A program made the position numbers and the translations under genes. The notes beneath the pieces were generated by a model. The model worked only from the letters and a program-made list of their open reading frames with translations, made no database searches and was not told the DNA's origin. Shown in pieces: positions 43,758 to 51,201 of a DNA stretch of 64,000 bases (within the stretch, counting starts at the first letter, position 1; every line of letters starts with the position of its first letter). The DNA comes from JAHEJE01 sp965216335 (lineage in GTDB: Bacteria > Pseudomonadota > Alphaproteobacteria > Rhizobiales > Aestuariivirgaceae): positions 310,001 to 374,000 of the forward strand of contig OZ244154.1 of NCBI GenBank assembly GCA_965216335.1, written 5' to 3'.

Positions 43758-44804
43758 ATGGCAGATCGAACAATCAAAATCGCGGTGATCGGTGCATCAG
43801 GCTATACGGGCAGCGATCTGGTGCGCCTGGCGTTGCGCCATCCAGGCATTGAGATCGCCTGTCTGACAGCCAATAGCCACGCTGGCAAGCCAATGGCGGA
43901 GGTTTTCCCTCATCTGGCCGGTCATGGTCTGCCGGACCTCATCACCAATGAGGATGCCGACTGGTCGAAGGTCGATGCCGTGTTTTGCGGCCTGCCGCAT
44001 GCCACCAGCCAGGCGGTGATCAAGACGCTGCCGGAGCATCTCAGGGTTATCGACATGTCGGCCGACTTCCGGCTGCGCGACGTCGATGTTTACGCCAGAA
44101 CCTATGGTGGCACCCATCAGGCGCCCGAACTTCAGCGGCAGGCTGTCTACGGCCTGACCGAGCACTATCGCGAGGACCTGCGCAGCGCCAGGCTGGTCGC
44201 CTGTCCGGGGTGTTATCCGACAGCCGTTCTGCTGCTGCTGCTGCCTTTGGTTGGAGCCGGACTGATCGACGCCGGCAGCCTGACCATCGACGCCAAGTCC
44301 GGTGTGACCGGGGCAGGGCGCTCGCTCAAGCAGAACATCCTGTTTTCCGAGGCCGGCGAGGGCCTGTCTCCTTATGCCGTGGCGGCGCACCGGCATGCGC
44401 CTGAGATCGAACAGGAGATTTCCCGAGCCGTAGGCAGCGATGTAACCGTGAGCTTCACGCCGCATCTGGTGCCGATGGCGCGCGGCGAACTGATCACCGC
44501 CTATGCCGCCCTGTCGGACGGCGCAACGGCCGATGACTGCAACGATGCTCTGGCCGGGCGCTACGCCGATGACGCCTTCGTCAGTCTGTCACCCGAAGGG
44601 GTCGTTCCCTCGACGCAGTTCGTGCGCGGATCCAACAACGTGATGCTCAAAGCCTTCGCCGATCGCGTTCCGGGTCGGGTCATCTTGATCTCCACGCTCG
44701 ACAATCTGGTCAAGGGTTCGGCCGGCCAGGCGATCCAGAATTTCAACGTCATGCATGACCTCCCGGAAACCATGGGTTTGGAGCAGGTGGCCCTATTCCC
44801 TTAG
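43758..44804 (+). CDS. argC: N-acetyl-gamma-glutamyl-phosphate reductase
   Basis: NADPH-dependent reductase of arginine synthesis; 348 residues, type 1. It begins KIAVIGASGYTGSDLVRLAL. The catalytic cysteine is in VACPGCYPTAV and the histidine in VAAHRHAPEIEQE. The C-terminus has DNLVKGSAGQAIQNFN, typical for ArgC. Single gene with a terminator 10 bp after the stop. Confidence 0.95.
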   Translation: MADRTIKIAVIGASGYTGSDLVRLALRHPGIEIACLTANSHAGKPMAEVFPHLAGHGLPDLITNEDADWSKVDAVFCGLPHATSQAVIKTLPEHLRVIDMSADFRLRDVDVYARTYGGTHQAPELQRQAVYGLTEHYREDLRSARLVACPGCYPTAVLLLLLPLVGAGLIDAGSLTIDAKSGVTGAGRSLKQNILFSEAGEGLSPYAVAAHRHAPEIEQEISRAVGSDVTVSFTPHLVPMARGELITAYAALSDGATADDCNDALAGRYADDAFVSLSPEGVVPSTQFVRGSNNVMLKAFADRVPGRVILISTLDNLVKGSAGQAIQNFNVMHDLPETMGLEQVALFP

Positions 44805-44814
44805 AACCGTACCG

Positions 44815-44841
44815 AAGAGTCCTGAGGTCAGGCTCTTATTT
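44815..44841 (+). terminator. terminator of argC
   Basis: Stem AAGAGTCCTGA with TCAGGCTCTT (one bulged T) followed by ATTT, 10 bp after argC. It separates argC from the cueR promoter. Confidence 0.55.
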
Positions 44842-44858
44842 CTGCTCCTGTTGCTGAC

Positions 44859-44889
44859 TTGACCTTCCTGTAACTGGAACCAATATCTC
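44859..44889 (+). promoter_or_regulatory. MerR-type promoter with 19-bp spacer, cueR autoregulation
   Basis: TTGACC (44859-44864) and TATCTC (44884-44889) are separated by exactly 19 bp, the long spacer of MerR-activated promoters. Between them lies a TTCC-N7-GGAA dyad (ACCTTCCTGTAACTGGAACC) similar to CueR copper operators. The regulator gene begins 30 bp later. Confidence 0.6.
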
Positions 44890-44919
44890 TTTGCATCGAC
44901 GCAAAGGGAGTGACATCCG

Positions 44920-45312
44920 GTGAACATCCGCCAAGCAGCCGACCGGGCCGGGTTGACGGTCAAGACGACGCGCTATTACGACGAAATCGGTCTGGTCCAT
45001 CCAGGACGCGGGGCGAACGGTTACCGTGACTACTCGGACGACGATGTTCACAAGCTTGCCTTCCTGCAGCGCTCACGCTCGCTCGGTTTCTCGATCGAAG
45101 ATTGCCGCATGCTGCTATCACTGTACGAGGATCAGCACCGGGCCAGCGCCGACGTGAAGGCTCTGGCGCTGGCCCGCATCGCCGACATCGACAACAAGGT
45201 GCGCGAACTGCGGGGTTTGCGGGCGACGCTGCAGACCCTTGCAACGGCCTGCTCGGGCGATGAGCGGCCCGACTGCCCGATCCTCGAGGATTTGGCCGGC
45301 AAAGTCGGATGA
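44920..45312 (+). CDS. cueR: CueR-like copper-responsive MerR regulator
   Basis: Protein of 130 residues, GTG start. N-terminal MerR helix-turn-helix (QAADRAGLTVKTTRYYDEIG, then RGANGYRDYSDDDV). The metal loop CSGDERPDCPI has two cysteines, C111 and C119, at the same spacing as the Cu(I)-binding C112 and C120 of E. coli CueR. It is expected to activate copper-efflux genes when copper rises. The stop overlaps the cytochrome gene start (ATGA), so the two are coupled; no copper ATPase is nearby. Confidence 0.88.
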   Translation: MNIRQAADRAGLTVKTTRYYDEIGLVHPGRGANGYRDYSDDDVHKLAFLQRSRSLGFSIEDCRMLLSLYEDQHRASADVKALALARIADIDNKVRELRGLRATLQTLATACSGDERPDCPILEDLAGKVG

Positions 45313-45710
45313 GCTTGCAGCGCATGACGTTGTTGGCGCTCGGCGGGTTGATCATCGCGGGCGCCCTGTGGTGGCGGGCCGCGGGTCCGAGCGGAGGGCA
45401 TCTGGTCGATGTCAGAGTGCCGAAACTCTCTGAGACGGCCGCACAGGGCGAAGTTCTGTTCAATGAGAACTGTGCCGTTTGTCACGGTGCCAACGCCGGT
45501 GGATCGCAACAGGGTCCGCCGTTGGTGCATATCTACTACGAGCCGAACCACCACGGCGATGATGCGTTCCGGTTCGGCATCAGGCATGGCGTTCGCCAGC
45601 ATCACTGGAACTTCGGTAACATGCCACCGGTTCCAGGGGTGATTGAGGCAGACGCGGAAAAGATCATTGCCTATGTCCGCGAATTGCAGCGCTTCAACGG
45701 TATCAATTGA
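45309..45710 (+). CDS. membrane-anchored or exported cytochrome c
   Basis: Class I c-type cytochrome of 133 residues. One N-terminal hydrophobic segment (residues about 6-24) serves as signal or anchor. The haem motif is CAVCH in GEVLFNENCAVCHGANAGG; the methionine ligand is probably in NFGNMPPVPGV. It lacks separate catalytic motifs, so it is a likely electron carrier. Its start overlaps the cueR stop, which ties it to copper response, although cytochrome c is not a usual CueR target. Confidence 0.82.
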   Translation: MSLQRMTLLALGGLIIAGALWWRAAGPSGGHLVDVRVPKLSETAAQGEVLFNENCAVCHGANAGGSQQGPPLVHIYYEPNHHGDDAFRFGIRHGVRQHHWNFGNMPPVPGVIEADAEKIIAYVRELQRFNGIN

Positions 45711-45776
45711 CCACTGCTGCGTTTATGCATCTTATCAGATCGAGATACTCGAACCCGGCATATCATGGAGTCGGCA

Positions 45777-46778
45777 ATGACCGCGCCGAAAATCGCGATC
45801 ACAATGGGCGATGCCGCTGGCATTGGACCGGAAGTTCTGCTCAAGGCGCTGGCCGATGCGAAGGGCCCTCAGCGGGCGTTCGTTGTCGGCGATGCTGGCG
45901 TGCTGGCCGATACGGCCACGGCTTGCGGCCTGACGCTCAAGATCAATGCCATCGATTGCCCGGAGGTTGCCGCTGGAAGGCAGGGAGAGGTGGATGTGCT
46001 GGCTGCCGGCCCGCCGCTTGCAAATCCGCCAGTCGGCAGGATTGACGCGGCTTGCGGCCAGGCGGCGTTCGACTACATTCGCACCGCGATTGCCCTGGCG
46101 AATGAAGGCGAGATCGACGCCATCGTCACGGCGCCGATACACAAGGAGGCACTGGCGGCAGCCGGGGTGAAGTATCCCGGTCACACGGAAATACTGGCCG
46201 ACCTCGGCGGCGCGTCGGACTGCGCCATGATGTTGGCCAACGACGAACTGCGCGTGGTACTGGTGACCATCCACTGTTCACTGCGCGATGCGATAGAAAA
46301 GGCCGATTTCGAAGCCCAATTGCGCGCAATTCGTTTGGCCGACGCGGGGACCCGCAGCTTCGGCGTAGAAACCCCGCGCATTGCCGTGGCCGGGCTCAAT
46401 CCTCATGCCGGCGAGGGCGGGCTGTTCGGACGCGAGGAAATCGACATCATCGCACCGGCGATCGAGGCCGCGCGGGTCGAGGGCTACGATGTTGCCGGTC
46501 CGCTGCCCGGCGACACCGTTTTCATGCAGGCGCGGCAGGGAATTTTCGATGTCGTCGTGGCGCAGTATCACGACCAGGGCCTGATCCCGGTAAAGTATCT
46601 CGGATTGGACGATGGCGTGAACATCACGCTGGGCTTGCCGTTCGTCCGCACCAGTCCCGATCATGGCACGGCGTTCGATATCGCCGGCAAGGGGATTGCC
46701 GACCCTGCGAGCATGATCGCTGCGCTGCGCCAGGCGGCCCGGCTGGTCGCAGCCAAGGAGTGCCGCGATGGCGTTTGA
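45777..46778 (+). CDS. pdxA: PdxA-family 4-hydroxythreonine-4-phosphate dehydrogenase
   Basis: NAD- and divalent-metal-dependent oxidative decarboxylase family of 333 residues. Family motifs are ITMGDAAGIGPEVLLKAL, the metal-site histidine in HKEALAAAGVKYPGHTEIL, QYHDQGLIPVKYL and NITLGLPFVRTSPDHGTAFDIAGKG. ATG 45777 with GGAG upstream is better than 45765. PdxA makes the vitamin B6 precursor, but PdxA2 paralogues act on other 4-carbon acid phosphates. The 11-bp overlap with the unusual fused gene downstream, and absence of pdxJ, suggest a paralogue in another pathway. Confidence 0.85.
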   Translation: MTAPKIAITMGDAAGIGPEVLLKALADAKGPQRAFVVGDAGVLADTATACGLTLKINAIDCPEVAAGRQGEVDVLAAGPPLANPPVGRIDAACGQAAFDYIRTAIALANEGEIDAIVTAPIHKEALAAAGVKYPGHTEILADLGGASDCAMMLANDELRVVLVTIHCSLRDAIEKADFEAQLRAIRLADAGTRSFGVETPRIAVAGLNPHAGEGGLFGREEIDIIAPAIEAARVEGYDVAGPLPGDTVFMQARQGIFDVVVAQYHDQGLIPVKYLGLDDGVNITLGLPFVRTSPDHGTAFDIAGKGIADPASMIAALRQAARLVAAKECRDGV

Positions 46779-47844
46779 CTTCATCTTCATGCTGACAGCC
46801 TCCGACAAGACGATCCCCGACGCCCGCGCGCGCCTTGAGGATGTGCTTGCCGGCGGGGCGCGGCATATCGGCTTTAAGGATGTCGGCCTGCCGCTAGAGG
46901 AGTTGAAAAGGCTGTCGGCGGAGATCAGGCAGGCAGGCGGCAGGGCCTACCTCGAAGTCGTCAGCCTGGATGCCGAAAGCGAATTGCGCTCTGCCCGGGC
47001 GGCGGTCGACCTGGAAGTCGATTGCCTGCTCGGCGGCACGCGGGCAGCGGAGGTGGCGCCGATCCTCAGGCAGCACCCGGTGCGCTACTATCCGTTTCCC
47101 GGCGAGATTGTCGGCCATCCGAGCGTGCTGGCCGGTACCATCGAGGATATCGTCGACAGTGCCCGCCGCCTCACCGAGCTTGAAGACGTTCATGGCCTCG
47201 ATCTGTTGGCCTACCGGTTCGACGGCGATGTGCCGGCACTCATGCTGGCCGTGTGTGCGGTCACCGACAAGCCTGTAATCATGGCCGGCAGTATCGACAG
47301 CCGGGCGCGCATCGAAGCAGTCGCCGAAGCCGGTGCGGCCGGGTTCACCGTCGGCACGGCGGCGTTTGACGGCTCGTTTCCTGCCGAAAGTGCCGGTCTG
47401 GTGCCGCAGGTGCAGGCCATTCTGGAAATGACCGGCCGGGCGCGGGCCATGTCGCGCGCGCCGCGCAAAATTGCCCTGGTGGCGCACAATGACAGAAAGT
47501 CCCACCTCAAGGCCTGGGTGGCGCGCCATGCAAAAGCTCTGCGAGGGCAAAAGCTGATCTGCACCGGCGGCACCGGGGCGATGCTGCTCGAGGCCGACCC
47601 CCAACTGTCGATCCAGCGCCTGCAACGCGGCTCGCACGGCGGCGACCAGCAGTTGGGAGCGCTGATCGCATCGGGCGAGCTGGATGCCGTCATCTTCTTT
47701 GCCGACCCGCATGGCGCCCATGGCGCGGACGTCGACCTCATGGCCCTGACCCGGCTGGCGGTGTTTCACGACACGCCGATCCTGTGCAGCCCCAGTGCAG
47801 CAGACCTGCTGCTGAGCGGTGGTTTGGGCGGTGACCGGGCGTGA
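46768..47844 (+). CDS. fusion of a TIM-barrel-like domain with a methylglyoxal synthase domain
   Basis: Protein of 358 residues in two parts. Residues 1-225 look like a phosphate-binding (beta/alpha)8 barrel: IGFKDVGLP, AYLEVVSLD and the late VIMAGSIDSRARIEAVAEAGAAGFTVGTAAF resemble HisA/PdxJ-type barrels, but I do not recognise the family. Residues 234-350 are methylglyoxal-synthase-like: KIALVAHNDRK, CTGGTGAMLLE, RGSHGGDQQLGALI and FFADPHGAHGADVD. Compared with E. coli MgsA, D71 is kept (D293) and D91 (D313), but D20 is Asn (N241) and H98 aligns with Ala320. The start lies within the pdxA end. Function unknown. Confidence 0.75.
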   Translation: MAFDFIFMLTASDKTIPDARARLEDVLAGGARHIGFKDVGLPLEELKRLSAEIRQAGGRAYLEVVSLDAESELRSARAAVDLEVDCLLGGTRAAEVAPILRQHPVRYYPFPGEIVGHPSVLAGTIEDIVDSARRLTELEDVHGLDLLAYRFDGDVPALMLAVCAVTDKPVIMAGSIDSRARIEAVAEAGAAGFTVGTAAFDGSFPAESAGLVPQVQAILEMTGRARAMSRAPRKIALVAHNDRKSHLKAWVARHAKALRGQKLICTGGTGAMLLEADPQLSIQRLQRGSHGGDQQLGALIASGELDAVIFFADPHGAHGADVDLMALTRLAVFHDTPILCSPSAADLLLSGGLGGDRA

Positions 47845-47921
47845 CGGGATAGTGGCATTTTGCCACACCGGGCCAGTTGCCTTATAGTCCGGGCTGCGGG
47901 GCTCAGAAACGGAGGAACGTC

Positions 47922-49286
47922 ATGTCTGAAGGAAATGGAAAATCATGCTGCGGACCGGGCTATGCGTCGCCGGCCGAAGCGATCCAGGCCGATCGGGAAA
48001 AGCTGCTCTATACCGTGGCGCTCTACGTCGGCACCGGGGTGGAAAAGCCCGATTACCTGGCGACCGTCGACGTCGATCCTGACAGTCCGACCTATTCGAG
48101 CGTCATCGCGCGCACCGAAATGCCGCAGATTGGCGATGAGCTGCACCACTCCGGCTGGAACGCCTGTTCGAGCTGTCATAACGATGCCTCGATGTCGCGC
48201 CGATTCCTGCTCATGCCCGGTGTGCGGACCACAAACATCAACGTCATTGACACCTCCGATGCCACCAATCCTGTGCTGCACACGGTAGTGAGCGGCGATG
48301 AAATCAAGGCTAAGACCAATCTTTCCGGACCCCATACGGTGCACTGCCTTGGGCCCGACATCATCATTTCCATGCTCGGCGATGCTGATGGCAACGGGCC
48401 TGGCGGCTTCCTGCATCTCAACAAACAATTCGAGATCGTCGGGCGGTGGGACAACGACAACACCGGCATGAACTACAATTACGATTTCTGGTATCAGCCG
48501 CGCCACAACATGATGATCAGTTCTGAATGGGCGGCGCCCAACACCTTCATGCCAGGCTTCGACCTGGACGATGTGGCGGCCGGCAAGTACGGCCACTCGG
48601 TGCATTTCTGGGACTTCAACGCCAAGACGATCGCCAAATCCTTTGATCTCGGCGAAGAGGGTATGATCCCGCTTGAGGTGCGCGGGCTGCACGATCCGGC
48701 ATCGAACCACGGCTTCTTTGCTGCCACGCTGTCCTCGAACGTCTTTCATTGGTGGAAGGATGACAACGAGGAAATCCACCTCGAAAAGGTCATCGACATC
48801 CCGACCATCGATGTGGAAGGGTTCCCGGTGCCGATGCCGTCGCTAATCACCGACATCCTGATCTCGATGGACGACAAGTACCTGTATTTCGCCAACTGGC
48901 TGCACGGCGATTTGCGCCAGTATGACATCACCGATCGCTCGAACCCGAAATTGACCGGCCAGGTCTGGCTCGGCGGAATGTTGGGCAAGGCCCCCGAGGT
49001 CAATGGTGTGAAGGTGCAGGGCGCGCCGCAAATGATCCAGCTGTCGCTCGACGGCAAACGGCTCTACGTCACCACCTCGCTGTTCTCGTCGTGGGACAAC
49101 CAGTTCTATCCGGACATGAAGGACAAGGGCGCCCAGATGTATCTGATCGACTGCGACGTCGAAAACGGCGGCATGTCGATCAATCCGGACTTCGTTGTCG
49201 ATTTCGGCAAGGAGCCCAATGGTCCGGCACGTTGCCATGAGATGCGCTATCCGGGCGGCGATGTGACGTCAGACATCTGGATTTGA
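47922..49286 (+). CDS. mtoX: methanethiol oxidase (selenium-binding protein SBP56 family)
   Basis: Predicted copper-dependent oxidase of methanethiol to formaldehyde, sulfide and H2O2; 454 residues. SBP56 landmarks: the N-terminal CCGPGYASPAEAIQ, HHSGWNACSSCHND, YDFWYQPRHNMMISSEW and the C-terminal PNGPARCHEMRYPGGD. Histidines typical of the metal site are present. ATG 47922 follows GGAGG. Unlike in Hyphomicrobium, where SCO1 and MauG genes accompany mtoX, a ferredoxin gene follows here. No signal peptide is obvious, unlike periplasmic MtoX. Confidence 0.85.
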   Translation: MSEGNGKSCCGPGYASPAEAIQADREKLLYTVALYVGTGVEKPDYLATVDVDPDSPTYSSVIARTEMPQIGDELHHSGWNACSSCHNDASMSRRFLLMPGVRTTNINVIDTSDATNPVLHTVVSGDEIKAKTNLSGPHTVHCLGPDIIISMLGDADGNGPGGFLHLNKQFEIVGRWDNDNTGMNYNYDFWYQPRHNMMISSEWAAPNTFMPGFDLDDVAAGKYGHSVHFWDFNAKTIAKSFDLGEEGMIPLEVRGLHDPASNHGFFAATLSSNVFHWWKDDNEEIHLEKVIDIPTIDVEGFPVPMPSLITDILISMDDKYLYFANWLHGDLRQYDITDRSNPKLTGQVWLGGMLGKAPEVNGVKVQGAPQMIQLSLDGKRLYVTTSLFSSWDNQFYPDMKDKGAQMYLIDCDVENGGMSINPDFVVDFGKEPNGPARCHEMRYPGGDVTSDIWI

Positions 49287-49303
49287 CGGCGCGCCGGCGC
49301 GCT

Positions 49304-49636
49304 GTGACTGATCCGAAGACACACAACGTAACGGTCGCCAATCGTGGCGGCCGTACCTTTACGGTGCGTGAAGACCAGACCATTCTCGATGTCTGCGAGG
49401 ACAACGGCGTGATCCTGCCTGTGGCATGCCGCTATGGCGGCTGCATCACCTGTGCCGGCCGGTTGGTGTCCGGCAAGGTGCGCCAGCCCAAGGGCACCGC
49501 TCTCAACAGGCGCCAGAGTCAGGCCGGCTACATCCTCATGTGCGTGGCGCATCCCAAAGAGGATTGCGTGATAGAGGTCGGAGTCGAAAGTCACGGCAAC
49601 CTGTATCAGAACCCGTTCAGTGTTCCGCGTAAATAG
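49304..49636 (+). CDS. plant-type [2Fe-2S] ferredoxin
   Basis: Electron-transfer protein of about 110 residues. The cluster ligands are C-x4-C-x2-C in ACRYGGCITCAG, plus a fourth cysteine in ILMCVAHPKEDC. GTG 49304 is one start; TTG 49283, overlapping the mtoX stop, is possible, and both have weak ribosome sites. The gene follows mtoX so closely that they are probably co-transcribed. It could also serve the Rieske oxygenase encoded convergently, 67 bp away. Confidence 0.85.
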   Translation: MTDPKTHNVTVANRGGRTFTVREDQTILDVCEDNGVILPVACRYGGCITCAGRLVSGKVRQPKGTALNRRQSQAGYILMCVAHPKEDCVIEVGVESHGNLYQNPFSVPRK

Positions 49637-49703
49637 ACGGCAATAATAATATTTTATGTCTGAAAGCGGATGTGGATTATCAAGTGAATGGGCACGCCGG
49701 GCC

Positions 49704-50870
49704 TTAGATCATTTGCCCAGCATACCAGTGCGCAAAGCTGGCGACATTGGCTTCGAGCAGCGGGGAGAACCGTCCCTGTCGGGCAAACGGTGAGTTGAGG
49801 CCGCGCTGCTGGTTTTCCAGCGCCGGAATGTCCTCGGCAATCGCCGCGTCAAGCCGGTGGTAGTAGGGCGCGACGCGGGCCTCGAAATCCGGCTGCGCGG
49901 CCAGTTCGGCCGGAAAACAGGCGGTTTGGGTCACCTGGCAGCGCCCGGCATCGATCGGATTGGCTTCATAGATCCACAAGGCATCGCGCCCGGCGGCGAA
50001 GGTCATGTTGGGAAAAACCCAAGTGTAGCGCACGCCGGTGTCGACGGAAGCCTCAAGACCCGGCATGGCGGGCAGGGCGTTGGCCTGCTCGCCCTCAAGC
50101 AGGCCACCGGTGCCGACGGTCGATCCGTACTGGCTGGCGAACTGGCCGCGGACGGTGTCCGCCGGATCAGGTGGGGCGTAGACGCTGTTGATCGAGTCCG
50201 GGTGCACATAGGGCAGGTGATAGTACTCGTTGAAAACCTCCAGGAAGGCCTTCCAGTTGCACGCCACCTCAAACGACCGGCGCCGTGCCGGCACCAGAGT
50301 GTCGAGCGGCCACGGCGCGTGTATGTCAGCGAAGTCGCCGATCTGTTCCGCAAATACCGGGGTCGTGTCGTCAAGACAGACAAACGCCAGGCCATAGAGT
50401 TCGGCGGTGCGGAATGAGATCAGTCCATAGTCCGACTTGTCGAAGTCTGACGCATCCTCCATGTGCGGCACGCCGGCCAGTGTGCCGTCGAGCTTGTAGG
50501 CCCAGCTGTGGAACGGACAGCGGATGCCGCGGCAATTGCCGGACCCGTCCAGCAGCCGCGCCCCCCGGTGCCGGCAGGTGTTGGCAAATGCCCGTAAGGC
50601 CCCATCCCTGTCACGCAGGACAATCAGCGGCATGCCGGCAATCTCCAGCGTTTCATAGTCGCCGGCCCGACCAAGCCGGCCGCCGTGGCCGATACCGAGC
50701 CACGTCCGGCGAAAAATGCGCTCCTGCTCGGCCTGGAGAACCGCATCGCTGGTGTAGCATTCCGGGGGTAGGCTTGCAGCGGCCTCCGGCTGCGCCAGGC
50801 ACAGCTTCAATGCTTCGGTTGGGACCGGATTTGCGGCCCTTCCGCCGCTGAGGTCTGTCCGTGTCAGCAT
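49704..50870 (-). CDS. Rieske-type oxygenase, alpha subunit
   Basis: Oxygenase of 388 residues. Rieske centre CRHRG (C99, H101) and CPFHSWAY (C118, H121); mononuclear iron site NEYYHLPYVH (H218, H223). The residue normally bridging the two centres is Glu (E215) rather than Asp, as I recall for quaternary-amine oxygenases such as CntA and GbcA. It starts at 50870 with GGGATG upstream; a longer start is rejected. No reductase is adjacent; it diverges from the hydantoinase operon across 331 bp and may share its substrate pathway. Confidence 0.87.
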   Translation of the reverse strand: MLTRTDLSGGRAANPVPTEALKLCLAQPEAAASLPPECYTSDAVLQAEQERIFRRTWLGIGHGGRLGRAGDYETLEIAGMPLIVLRDRDGALRAFANTCRHRGARLLDGSGNCRGIRCPFHSWAYKLDGTLAGVPHMEDASDFDKSDYGLISFRTAELYGLAFVCLDDTTPVFAEQIGDFADIHAPWPLDTLVPARRRSFEVACNWKAFLEVFNEYYHLPYVHPDSINSVYAPPDPADTVRGQFASQYGSTVGTGGLLEGEQANALPAMPGLEASVDTGVRYTWVFPNMTFAAGRDALWIYEANPIDAGRCQVTQTACFPAELAAQPDFEARVAPYYHRLDAAIAEDIPALENQQRGLNSPFARQGRFSPLLEANVASFAHWYAGQMI

Positions 50871-50889
50871 ATCGTCACATCCCGCAAAT

Positions 50890-50913
50890 TTGCATGTTCC
50901 GACCATGATGCAA
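50890..50913. promoter_or_regulatory. dyad in the divergent Rieske/hyuA promoter region
   Basis: The 331 bp from 50871 to 51201 hold no gene and must contain promoters for both directions. TTGCAT (50890-50895) and ATGCAA (50908-50913) form an exact dyad with 12 bp between them, a size fitting an operator. It is only 20 bp upstream of the Rieske start. Weak evidence. Confidence 0.3.
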
Positions 50914-51201
50914 GCCGGTGCCGGGCTCAAGCAAAAAGGGCGGGCCGACGGCCGTGCTGATGTGCAACTGCCGGGCTTGCGCCGCCGATCGAATGTCCAT
51001 TGACAGTCCGCCCGTTTCGTCGCACCGTTCGCTCGGTCCCAACTTGAGGGTCGGACAATGCAGGTATTTCCGGTAATGGGCCTCGGCCGCCGCGAAACAG
51101 GGTGTGATCTCGTCGCCTGACGCAAAGCGTGCCGCCTTGCCGCATGCCGGCATAGGTTGTGAACCTGCTTGCTCGAAACGCTCAAGACATCCCGCCTCGT
51201 T

